Source: an uncultured Odoribacter sp. (GTDB lineage Bacteria; Bacteroidota; Bacteroidia; Bacteroidales; Marinifilaceae). From it: a DNA stretch of 22,365 nucleotides. Under the pieces are notes generated by a model, which was given only the letters and a program-made list of their open reading frames with translations, was not told the DNA's origin and ran no database searches. Location of the stretch: contig CAJJNP010000037.1 of the NCBI GenBank assembly GCA_905193145.1, positions 1 through 22,365 of the forward strand, read 5' to 3'. The position numbers and the translations under genes were made by a program. Below, in pieces: positions 16,501-22,365 of this stretch. The number at the start of each line of letters is the position of its first letter. Within the stretch, counting starts at the first letter, position 1.

Positions 16501-17224
16501 CAGCAGTTTCTATTCTTACCGCTTTTTGGGCTTGAGTCCTGTTAATGGCGTTCCGATGTTTAACGATTATTCTGACAGAAGACATTTGTTGGAAAATAAG
16601 AGTCTGGAAGATATAGTAATGATGACAATGGAAAAGAGCGGACAACGAGATCCGAAGTTTTCAGGTAGTTTGTCAACTTCCGTTACATATAAGAGTTTGT
16701 CACTTTCTATGAATTTGACTTATAGTTTGGGTTCAAAAGTGCGTCTGTTTAGTCTGTATGAACCAATCCTTAATGGTGTAAGTGCAGAAAAGAACGTTAG
16801 ACGCGAATTTGTAAACCGTTGGATGGCTTCCGGTGATGAACTGTATACGAATGTGCCGGTGATTATGAGTCCTTCAGATTCTGATTATCTTGGATATCAG
16901 AGCCATTTTTCTACATATCGTCCTGATGTCACTCATATAGAAAAGTTTGCAAATAATGTATGGGATATGTATGATAAATCGGATATACGGGTGGTCAGTG
17001 GTAATTATTTGAAGTGTTCTTCATTTTCTTTACGTTATACATTGAATCCGGATTGGTTGAAAAAAACTCCATTCTCTAATGTGCAGATAAGTTTGAACTC
17101 AATGAATTTATTTACTTGGTCGGCAAAAGCGTTGAAAGGTCAGGATCCGTCGCAGGCAGGTTTTGCGAAGCCGAATTTGTCATTGAGACCTTCGTATACA
17201 TTCCAATTAAATGTTACTTTTTAA
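13595..17224 (+). CDS. SusC/RagA-family TonB-linked outer membrane transporter with STN domain
   Basis: This is the transport barrel of a SusCD pair; it takes cargo through the outer membrane with TonB energy while SusD forms the lid. The 1209 residues contain a signal peptide with a long basic start (about 1-38), an STN signalling domain (43-114, from VTLNVKKASLVSVIEDIRRQ to VVIKK), a carboxypeptidase-regulatory-like domain (127-197, LKGYVTDSQKNPLPGVTV), a TonB-box-like MEEVVVTGY (206-214), a plug (about 215-355, with VRVRGTSTL and DVLKDASATALYGTKAANGV), and a beta barrel ending in QLNVTF. The STN domain is what a FecR-type anti-sigma factor contacts, and the sigma/FecR pair is just upstream, so it is probably both importer and sensor. 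SusD starts 12 bp later. No substrate can be read from the sequence. Confidence 0.95.
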   Translation: MKRRRGKCPDWQIGWKACKRFFLLVMSVFVLSPLSGQANNQSVTLNVKKASLVSVIEDIRRQTNYEFIFNAKDVQSLQSVTLSVKDLSLQGALNLILKDTGLEYIVNQQTVVIKKSMVAAQQVESLHLKGYVTDSQKNPLPGVTVKLANVMLGTSTNHLGYFSLQVPVKSGALEFSFVGFETKKINFTQQTTDTLRIVLEEMIAEMEEVVVTGYQKVDKRRSTSAITSVKASDVLVPGMTSIDQALEGRIPELMLVANSGEVGATPRVRVRGTSTLMGNREPLWVLDGFIMHDPVNVSVEDLNNPDYINIIGNAIAGINPQDIERVDVLKDASATALYGTKAANGVIVVTTKRGAMGPARFSYNHSSKLTRRPRYTDKNINLMNSRERVQFGKELSDLHYRFPSNMPLVGYEGALYRYYTGVTDYKQFQQEVLRYETVNTDWFDILTQDAYSHDHTFGVSGGSNTMRYYVSLGANFEDGVSKTTNTKRYTTMVNMDITFSEKMRANFSLSGNIQNKSNLMPNIDAMDYAYNSSRAIPCYNEDGSLFFYDAIGYGGMNVSTNKFQYNILNEIHNSSNEYRGSTLNANLTLRYKVIDDLDVLVAGNYTHSSTMQEQWWGEKSHYVARLRNAEYGEVGKTGDKGNCILPYGGVLNTNNSEQDSYTFRTQLEYSKLFGEDQQHLASAMAGFELNGSTSRTIGDENRGFVKERGLQFIDNVNLEDYPHYQKWINQNHRTIGHGINKEISGYLTLTYSYYDYFSLNVNGRFDASNKFGSRSNERFLPIWSTSGMWNLKETFLKESKVFSNIRLRASYGIQGNMLEDQSPNLILKQGTINPMYNENVSTVARYPNPNLKWEETRQTNVELELSMFDNRLGVSGTLYWKKTRDCFTTVQVSSVNGVPGHSYIMNGGDLENNGYSVVLSGTPIRTKDWNWNVYAYFSGNLNTVRSSTVEKYTIDSYLNGTALVDGESISSFYSYRFLGLSPVNGVPMFNDYSDRRHLLENKSLEDIVMMTMEKSGQRDPKFSGSLSTSVTYKSLSLSMNLTYSLGSKVRLFSLYEPILNGVSAEKNVRREFVNRWMASGDELYTNVPVIMSPSDSDYLGYQSHFSTYRPDVTHIEKFANNVWDMYDKSDIRVVSGNYLKCSSFSLRYTLNPDWLKKTPFSNVQISLNSMNLFTWSAKALKGQDPSQAGFAKPNLSLRPSYTFQLNVTF

Positions 17225-17236
17225 AAATAGAGGGAA

Positions 17237-18778
17237 ATGAAAAATATATTGATAGTTTTGATAATGGTGATGGTGACAGGTTGTAATTACCTGGAGGACT
17301 ATTCGCAAGATCTTGTTTTGGCAAGTTCTGTTTCAGATTTTGATGAAGTATTGTTGGGAGATGTCTATATACCATCGAAAACAGAGGTGAAAGATTTAGC
17401 TTGGGGGGATGTCGGATGGTGGTTACATATCATGGATGATGATGTAAATGGAGTGGTTGCAAGAGAAGCTGAGAATAGGGAATGGAATTATGCAATGACT
17501 TCGTCTTATTTTGGATATACAGCTTGGCAGATGGAGGTAGGCAGAAATTATGATGGTGATAATCTGGCTGCTGATAATGCCCTTTGGGATGATTTTTATA
17601 AAAGAATCAATATTTGCAATATCATTTTGGATGAAATTGAAGATATAGATCCGAAAACAGAAGAAGAGCGGTTGGCAGGATTGAGAGTAAGAGGGGAAGC
17701 TCATTTTTTAAGAGCACAATTTTATTTCGTTTTGGTCAATGTGTATGCGAATGCTTATAATCCGGAAAATGCCAAGACAACATTGGGCATACCGTTGAAG
17801 TTAACGAGTTATGTAGAGCATGATAAAGATAAAGATACTCAGTTTGAGCGTGTATCTGTAGCTAAAGTTTATGAACAGATAGTGAAAGATTTGAATCTAT
17901 CTATTGATTATTTAACGAAAAGTCCGCAGACTCATTCATTTTATCGTGCATCCAAAGAGGCTGCAATGTTGTTGTTAAGCCGTGTATATCTTTATATGCA
18001 GGAGTGGGAAAATGCCAAAGTCATAGCAGGAGAATTGTTGAAATTGAAATCTACTTTGAAAAGTTACGCTGCATTAGGGAACGAGGATGAGGTAATATCA
18101 AAAACGAATCCGGAGGTGCTGTTTTCACAGGGTTCATTGAATTTACAGCAAGCTTTCACGGGTGAAGGCGGTGATTTCTGTATTTCTAAAGATTTGTATG
18201 AATTGTATGCAGATGATGATTATCGTAAGATGGCTTTTTTTGGCCGTAGTACCAATAGTGACAGTATTGCATTGGGGCTTAAATACAAAAAAGGTTTGCA
18301 TCAGTCGTATGTATCAGACCTATATTTATTGAGAACTTCGGAGGCATATTTGAATATGGCAGAAGCGTGTGCCATGCTTGATCAGAATAAAGAGGCATCA
18401 GATTGGTTAAACCGTTTTAGACAGAACAGAATAGAAGGTTGGCAAGATGTGGTTTATGATCAGTCTGCAATTGTTGATGAAGTACGGAATGAGCGTCGGA
18501 AAGAATTGTGTTTGGAGGGACATCGTTGGTTTGACTTGCGTCGATATGCTGTTTGTCAGAAAGCACTTTTTAGCAAGGAAATATTGCGTATTTTCCCTTT
18601 GTATAATTATAATAATAAACTTGAGCTTATTTCTGTTCGGGTTTATCGTCTCGATAAGAATGATCCGGCTTATACTTTGTCCATACCAAAATCTGTATTG
18701 GAGTTTGATACGGGCATGTCTGACAACACAAGACCGATAAGAAAATCTATAAAAACGATAACATTTGATTATAATTGA
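17237..18778 (+). CDS. SusD/RagB-family nutrient-binding outer membrane lipoprotein
   Basis: SusD proteins are surface lipoproteins that cap the SusC barrel and bind its cargo. The 513-residue protein has a signal peptide with lipobox VTGC (cysteine 16). The expected helical TPR-like scaffold shows RGEAHFLRAQFYFVLVNVYA in the N-terminal half, LLLSRVYLYMQEWENAK centrally, and the C-terminal signature around LLRTSEAYLNMAEACAML and EVRNERRKELCLEGHRWFDL. Length is normal. The binding loops show no recognisable carbohydrate or peptide signature. The gene is tightly coupled to susC (12 bp) and to the next lipoprotein gene (1 bp), so the three are cotranscribed. Confidence 0.94.
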   Translation: MKNILIVLIMVMVTGCNYLEDYSQDLVLASSVSDFDEVLLGDVYIPSKTEVKDLAWGDVGWWLHIMDDDVNGVVAREAENREWNYAMTSSYFGYTAWQMEVGRNYDGDNLAADNALWDDFYKRINICNIILDEIEDIDPKTEEERLAGLRVRGEAHFLRAQFYFVLVNVYANAYNPENAKTTLGIPLKLTSYVEHDKDKDTQFERVSVAKVYEQIVKDLNLSIDYLTKSPQTHSFYRASKEAAMLLLSRVYLYMQEWENAKVIAGELLKLKSTLKSYAALGNEDEVISKTNPEVLFSQGSLNLQQAFTGEGGDFCISKDLYELYADDDYRKMAFFGRSTNSDSIALGLKYKKGLHQSYVSDLYLLRTSEAYLNMAEACAMLDQNKEASDWLNRFRQNRIEGWQDVVYDQSAIVDEVRNERRKELCLEGHRWFDLRRYAVCQKALFSKEILRIFPLYNYNNKLELISVRVYRLDKNDPAYTLSIPKSVLEFDTGMSDNTRPIRKSIKTITFDYN

Positions 18779-18779
18779 T

Positions 18780-19751
18780 ATGAAAAAGATTTTATATATG
18801 TTATTCTGCTTGGCAATGATTGCCTGCGGTAAGGAAGATGGCTTGGATTCGCAAATACGTTTTGATGATATATATGGGATTCAGGATGATCCGAATGATC
18901 CAGTGAAACATGAAATTTATAATATCTACAAGGAATATGGAGTGTCTGTATATTTTAACGACACGATAGGAAGGATATTTTTAAAAACGGATGTCAACGG
19001 ACAACCAGTTTATCAGATAGAAACATTGGATTTGGCTTGGAGGTATGATTATTATGAAAAGTCAAACTATAAGTATCTTTATATTAAAGATGCTGACAGG
19101 CAGTTAGAAATTATAAGCTGGATAAGGAATTATCTGGAGGCGGCAGATAAAGTTTTGTATCCTTTTTGTTTTTTTGTAACAGAAGCTGTACAGAAAGAAG
19201 ATTTAGACAATGATGAAGTTAGTTTTATAGAAGACCCATATGTGTTAGGCTTCCGTACTCTTACAATGGTAATGGAAAATTGGGAAAAGGGTAGTGAAGG
19301 TGAGCATTTGAAGGAGATTAAACGTAGCATGGTCGTTAAAAAAATAAATAATTATTCTAATGATTTAATTGATTTTAAGCAAGTTTCGGATGCAAATTGG
19401 TATGGTCAGAAATATTGGCATGAGTTAGCTAGTGATATTTCTAAGTATTATAATTGTAATGTCTTGGATCCAGACTATGAATCAAATCTATCAGAAGATG
19501 CTTTAGAAGCTAAACGTGTGCATGCGCGTAGTATTGCTGGACGTTTTGGGTTTGTTATGGGAAGTGACATGTTTGGAAATGGTTTGTTTACACCTTGGGA
19601 TACAAAAGAAGATGTAGAGCTTTATGTAAAGGTGATGTTGGCAACTCAGGAAGAAACCTTCCGCAAACAATGGGGTGCTTATCCTTTGGTGATGCAAAAG
19701 TACGAGGTCTTGTATAAAATCATTACAGAAAAATTAGGTGTTGAACTGTAA
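18780..19751 (+). CDS. Peptidase_Mx1-like lipoprotein lacking the HExxH zinc motif
   Basis: Genes following SusD in Bacteroidales often encode putative zinc-binding metallopeptidase lipoproteins (Peptidase_Mx1). This 323-residue protein resembles them: lipobox MIAC (C16), then EIYNIYKEYGVSVYFND (45-61), which matches the family's PYNIEVKYR region, FKQVSDANWYGQKYW (199-213), GFVMGSDMFGNG (257-268) and a C-terminal DVELYVKVML...YPLVMQKYEVL (278-311). The segment that should hold HExxH reads KEIKRSMVVKKIN (178-190), and no HExxH occurs anywhere in the protein, so it is probably not a protease. The open reading frame is intact. CGKED after the lipobox resembles the K(D/E)2 surface-export signal, suggesting surface exposure. 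I chose ATG 18780 because the longer start at 18765 overlaps susD and displaces the signal peptide. The family assignment rests on remembered similarity. Confidence 0.72.
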   Translation: MKKILYMLFCLAMIACGKEDGLDSQIRFDDIYGIQDDPNDPVKHEIYNIYKEYGVSVYFNDTIGRIFLKTDVNGQPVYQIETLDLAWRYDYYEKSNYKYLYIKDADRQLEIISWIRNYLEAADKVLYPFCFFVTEAVQKEDLDNDEVSFIEDPYVLGFRTLTMVMENWEKGSEGEHLKEIKRSMVVKKINNYSNDLIDFKQVSDANWYGQKYWHELASDISKYYNCNVLDPDYESNLSEDALEAKRVHARSIAGRFGFVMGSDMFGNGLFTPWDTKEDVELYVKVMLATQEETFRKQWGAYPLVMQKYEVLYKIITEKLGVEL

Positions 19752-19762
19752 AAAAGAGTTTT

Positions 19763-20749
19763 ATGAGAAAAATTATATTTATATTATTAAGTGTTACTAT
19801 TTGGTGGGCTTGCGAGGATAATGACGAGCCTATCGTAGGGCCGGAAGGAGTGGTATCAGAATTTACCGACTCTCGGGATGGAAAGGTATATAAATGTGTA
19901 ACTATCGGAGGTCAAACCTGGATGGCTGAGAATTTAGCTTACCGTTTGCCACTGGGAAGTGTGGACGGTTGTTATACCTACAGAGAAGGATTTGTGGATA
20001 CTGCCAAAATAAAGCCTACGGATAAAGATTTATTTAAAGCCATAGACGAGGCGATAGAGGATGGTACCATCAGTAGTGATGTTATGCCTGAAACTGCAGG
20101 AGGTCCTTTTGCCATGAGTCCTGCTCAGTGTGTGCAAATGTGTATAGACATGTCTGAGGGTAGCTATCTGGCTTTTTATTCAGCTTTTACCTCTTGGTAT
20201 TTACCATACTATCCATCTTTGGAACCTGTTGGTGTATTTTTGTCTGGATTGTCTGTTGCTTTAAAGGGGAAGACTATTGTTCAGGCTGTTGAAAAACAAT
20301 GGGACAAAGCAGAAAAACTAACTGGAGGTTATGTGGATACTTATGGTTTGTTGTATACGTATGAAGGTGCACTAAAGGCACTGCCGGAGGGATGGAGATT
20401 GCCGACCGATGAGGATTGGAAGCAATTGGAAAAGACTTTGGGTATGAACGAGAATGAGTTAAATCTGTTGGAAGAGTGGAGAGGAGCAACAGCAGGAATT
20501 CTGTTGCATGATACCAAGACCGGTTTTAATGTGAATTATGCAGGAACGCGTGCTTACGGAACGTTTAATTATGATTCTCCATTTATGAACAAGGATATGA
20601 ATGCTTATTATTGGTCATCTTCCCGTATGGCACAGACGGATTCTACGGAAGTTGCTGTGATCCGTACCGTATCTCGGGTGCATGACGGTATTTTACGTGG
20701 AACATCCAATATGAAAGCAGCGTATAGTATCCGTTGTATTAAAGAGTAA
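19763..20749 (+). CDS. FISUMP-domain lipoprotein with internal insertion
   Basis: This lipoprotein (lipobox WWAC, C17, followed by acidic EDNDE, which resembles surface-export signals) carries the Fibrobacter succinogenes major paralogous domain (FISUMP), a module of surface proteins with unknown binding role. The first part is FTDSRDGKVYKCVTIGGQTW (34-53) then MAENLAY. The second part is YGLLYTYEGALKALPEGWRL (194-213) then PTDEDWKQL, and it ends with YYWSSSR (282-288) and SIRCIKE. Between the normally adjacent GCYTY (69-73) and YGLLYTY (194-200) lie about 110-120 extra residues with no domain I recognise, including two cysteines and an aromatic stretch (YLAFYSAFTSWYLPYY, 135-150). It lies 11 bp after the Mx1-like gene in the same operon. 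Length is 328 residues. Confidence 0.82.
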   Translation: MRKIIFILLSVTIWWACEDNDEPIVGPEGVVSEFTDSRDGKVYKCVTIGGQTWMAENLAYRLPLGSVDGCYTYREGFVDTAKIKPTDKDLFKAIDEAIEDGTISSDVMPETAGGPFAMSPAQCVQMCIDMSEGSYLAFYSAFTSWYLPYYPSLEPVGVFLSGLSVALKGKTIVQAVEKQWDKAEKLTGGYVDTYGLLYTYEGALKALPEGWRLPTDEDWKQLEKTLGMNENELNLLEEWRGATAGILLHDTKTGFNVNYAGTRAYGTFNYDSPFMNKDMNAYYWSSSRMAQTDSTEVAVIRTVSRVHDGILRGTSNMKAAYSIRCIKE

Positions 20750-20778
20750 TATGATTTTAAATAATTAAATGTATTGAT

Positions 20779-22233
20779 ATGAAAAGAATTGTTTTGACAT
20801 TAGGTGTGTTGTTGTGTCTGTTGTGTGTTGTGAGAGCTCAAAGCATGTATGGTGACCGGGTGAAAGCAGATGTGAAGATGAAATATGTCTATTCTTTTGA
20901 GGAAGCATTGAAAAAGGCAAGAGAGGTTAATAAACCTATTTTTGTCAATTGGTTTGCAGATTGGGCGGTTCCTTGCCACGGCATGAATCAATATGTATTC
21001 AGTAATGAAGAGTTTGCCAAGTGGATGGATGAGCATTTTGTGAATCTATTCATTGACATTACAAGCGCAGAGGGACGCCCTTGGGCTGTTAAATATAATG
21101 CCTTGATGATGGCACAATATGCTGTGTTGAATCAGAATGGAGATTTGATTTTTAGAATTGTAGGGGGAAGTCCTCTGCCCGGATTTCAAAAATTATTGGA
21201 GCTTTCGTTGAATCCCAAGACTACTCTTCCAGGTATGAATGCACGCTATGAAAATGGCGAACGCAGTTTGAAGTTCTTACGTAGCTATGCAGATGTACTG
21301 AAAACAGCCGGTTTGCATGATAAAAAGAAACAGGTTATAGATGAATTATTTACAAAAGTGAAGAGTAAAGATTTTTCTAAGAAGGAAAACTGGGAGTATC
21401 TCACACAGAAAATCAGTGGAGATGATGATGTGTTGTTTCAGAATTTGTTGAACAATAAAGCGGAATATGTGAAGAATGTGGGAGAGAATTCCGTGAATCA
21501 GTTTATAGCTGGAATTTATGCAGCGAAGTTATTGCCTTATGTATATGGAAGTACACCGTATGATGCAAAAGTGATGGCAGATATATTGATGGGATTGCAT
21601 AAAGGAAATTTGCCGGATACTTTGGGTGTGTTTGGTTTGTATGATGTTGCAAAATTCAGAGGAGAGAAAAAGTATGATAAAATGCTTGATATCATGCGGA
21701 AGGGAATTCAGGGCTGTAAACAGGATTTTATGATGAATCTGGATATTACTTTGGGAGAGATAAAAGGTTTGTCTAATGCAGACCGCAAATTGTTAGTAGG
21801 ATATTTAAGTGAACGTTCAAAAGGATTGCAGGCTCCATTGTCAAATTATTATGCACAAGTAATTAGGACGATAGAAAACAAAGAGGGTATTCCATTTGTG
21901 GACTTGAAATTTGATGATGCTTTGGTACAAGCCAAGAAGGAGGGTAAAATGTTGTTTTTGGACTGTTATACATCTTGGTGTGGTCCTTGTAAAATGATGA
22001 GTGAGCAAGTATTTCCTTTGAAAGTAGTGGGTGACTATTTTAAAAAACATTTTGTTGCTTTGAAAATAGATATGGAAAAGGGGGAAGGTCCTGCTTTGCA
22101 GAAACGTTTGGGTGTTGAAGCTTTCCCGACAATGTTTGTATTTGACGGTGATGGAAAGGAATTGCTTAAGCTACGTGGAGCACGGGATGTCGAGACATTT
22201 TTGAAGGAATTGAAAGAGGTGTGTGGAGAATAA
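20779..22233 (+). CDS. Secreted tandem thioredoxin-fold protein, N-terminal fold degenerate
   Basis: The 484-residue protein has a signal peptide (about 1-20, cleavage likely after VRA) and no lipobox, so it should be periplasmic. The C-terminal thioredoxin domain (about 375-482) is canonical: W400-C401-G-P-C404, cis-proline P450 in EAFPT, and FVFDGDGKELLKLRG. The N-terminal domain (about 38-145) has the same outline (KPIFVNWFADWAVPCHGMN, AVLNQNGDLIFRIVGG), but its active site reads A63-V-P-C66 and the residue aligned with the cis-proline is A112, so it should not act as a normal disulfide exchanger. The middle (about 150-370) is helical and repeat-like, without a recognised domain. It ends the SusCD operon at a terminator. 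It may keep cargo or surface proteins correctly disulfide-bonded; the family is known, this role is inference. Confidence 0.88.
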   Translation: MKRIVLTLGVLLCLLCVVRAQSMYGDRVKADVKMKYVYSFEEALKKAREVNKPIFVNWFADWAVPCHGMNQYVFSNEEFAKWMDEHFVNLFIDITSAEGRPWAVKYNALMMAQYAVLNQNGDLIFRIVGGSPLPGFQKLLELSLNPKTTLPGMNARYENGERSLKFLRSYADVLKTAGLHDKKKQVIDELFTKVKSKDFSKKENWEYLTQKISGDDDVLFQNLLNNKAEYVKNVGENSVNQFIAGIYAAKLLPYVYGSTPYDAKVMADILMGLHKGNLPDTLGVFGLYDVAKFRGEKKYDKMLDIMRKGIQGCKQDFMMNLDITLGEIKGLSNADRKLLVGYLSERSKGLQAPLSNYYAQVIRTIENKEGIPFVDLKFDDALVQAKKEGKMLFLDCYTSWCGPCKMMSEQVFPLKVVGDYFKKHFVALKIDMEKGEGPALQKRLGVEAFPTMFVFDGDGKELLKLRGARDVETFLKELKEVCGE

Positions 22234-22253
22234 ATATTAACATTTTATATAAC

Positions 22254-22290
22254 AACGCCGGCAGAATGCATACTTCTGTCGGCGTTTTAT
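22254..22290 (+). terminator. Rho-independent terminator of the SusCD operon
   Basis: AACGCCGGCAGAA (22254-22266) pairs with TTCTGTCGGCGTT (22274-22286). This is a 13-bp GC-rich stem with one G-T pair and a 7-nt loop, followed by a T-rich tail. It lies 20 bp after the thioredoxin-protein stop and is the only strong terminator in the sigma-to-thioredoxin cluster. Confidence 0.88.
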
Positions 22291-22301
22291 TTCTTTGTGA
22301 T

Positions 22302-22330
22302 ATGATTCTTTCGTGTTGAAATGGAATCAT
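22302..22330. promoter_or_regulatory. Inverted repeat containing a glp-like operator motif
   Basis: ATGATTC (22302-22308) and GAATCAT (22324-22330) form a 7-bp inverted repeat. Within it CTTTCGTGTTGAAAT (22308-22322) matches CTTTCGTTTTGAAAT upstream of glpA (2798-2812) at 14 of 15 positions. It lies just before a likely promoter, so it may be a regulator site for the gene beyond the window. Confidence 0.35.
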
Positions 22331-22343
22331 TGATTAATTTCTT

Positions 22344-22351
22344 TATATTTG
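22344..22351 (+). promoter_or_regulatory. Likely promoter (-7 box) for a gene beyond the window
   Basis: TATATTTG exactly matches TAnnTTTG. A transcript would begin close to 22358. The ATG codons at 22355 and 22358 are too near the predicted start site to be confident gene starts, so no coding feature is called here. Confidence 0.45.
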
Positions 22352-22365
22352 TGCATGATGAAACG

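Noticed and set aside
18765..18779. Longer start for the Mx1-like lipoprotein overlapping susD
   Set aside because: ATG 18780 gives a clean lipoprotein signal sequence and a normal 1-bp spacing to susD.
18780..19751. Mx1-like gene as a decaying pseudogene
   Set aside because: There is no stop or frameshift, the signal peptide is intact, and only the catalytic motif differs; a pseudoenzyme fits better.

Overview
The window looks like a chromosomal segment from a gut-type Bacteroidales bacterium (Bacteroides/Parabacteroides-like). The signs are SusC/SusD genes with an adjacent ECF sigma factor and FecR anti-sigma factor, Bacteroidales-type promoters (TAnnTTTG at -7) in place of sigma70 boxes, few strong Shine-Dalgarno sequences, and several lipoproteins. 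I see no rRNA, tRNA, CRISPR array, insertion sequence or prophage gene. Genes are tightly packed, and the longest gap (about 200 bp, before glpT) is regulatory.

Region 1 (1-2769). Two genes run leftward: rnhB (RNase HII) and a GH3-family adenylate-forming enzyme, probably one transcript. A small DUF4268 protein runs rightward from the same short intergenic region. That region holds an 18-bp perfect palindrome giving a TAnnTTTG box on each strand.

Region 2 (2770-11680) is a glycerol-3-phosphate/glycerophosphodiester module. glpA, glpB and glpC encode the anaerobic-type G3P dehydrogenase. After a terminator, a second unit carries glpT (G3P/Pi antiporter), a large lipoprotein glycerophosphodiester phosphodiesterase and an OprO/OprP-type porin. 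Together they give an inferred route: diester across the outer membrane, hydrolysis to G3P, import by GlpT, then oxidation with electrons to the quinone pool. glpK, glpF and a glpR-like regulator are absent here. A CTTTCG-NTTT-GAAA-like motif occurs as tandem copies before glpA and as an inverted copy right at the predicted glpT start site, suggesting one shared regulator.

Region 3 (11681-22290) is a trans-envelope-regulated SusCD locus: ECF sigma, FecR anti-sigma, a SusC transporter with an N-terminal STN signalling domain, SusD, then two lipoproteins and a secreted tandem-thioredoxin protein, ending at a strong hairpin terminator. It has no glycoside hydrolase, lyase or intact protease. The lipoprotein after SusD resembles the Peptidase_Mx1 family but lacks its HExxH zinc motif. 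The next lipoprotein is a FISUMP domain interrupted by about 110 extra residues. The last protein has one degenerate and one intact thioredoxin fold. This part is the best candidate for something not yet described: a SusCD system with a non-catalytic surface set and an unknown, possibly non-glycan, cargo.

The right edge (22291-22365) holds an inverted repeat, another copy of the glp-like motif and a likely promoter for a gene beyond the window.
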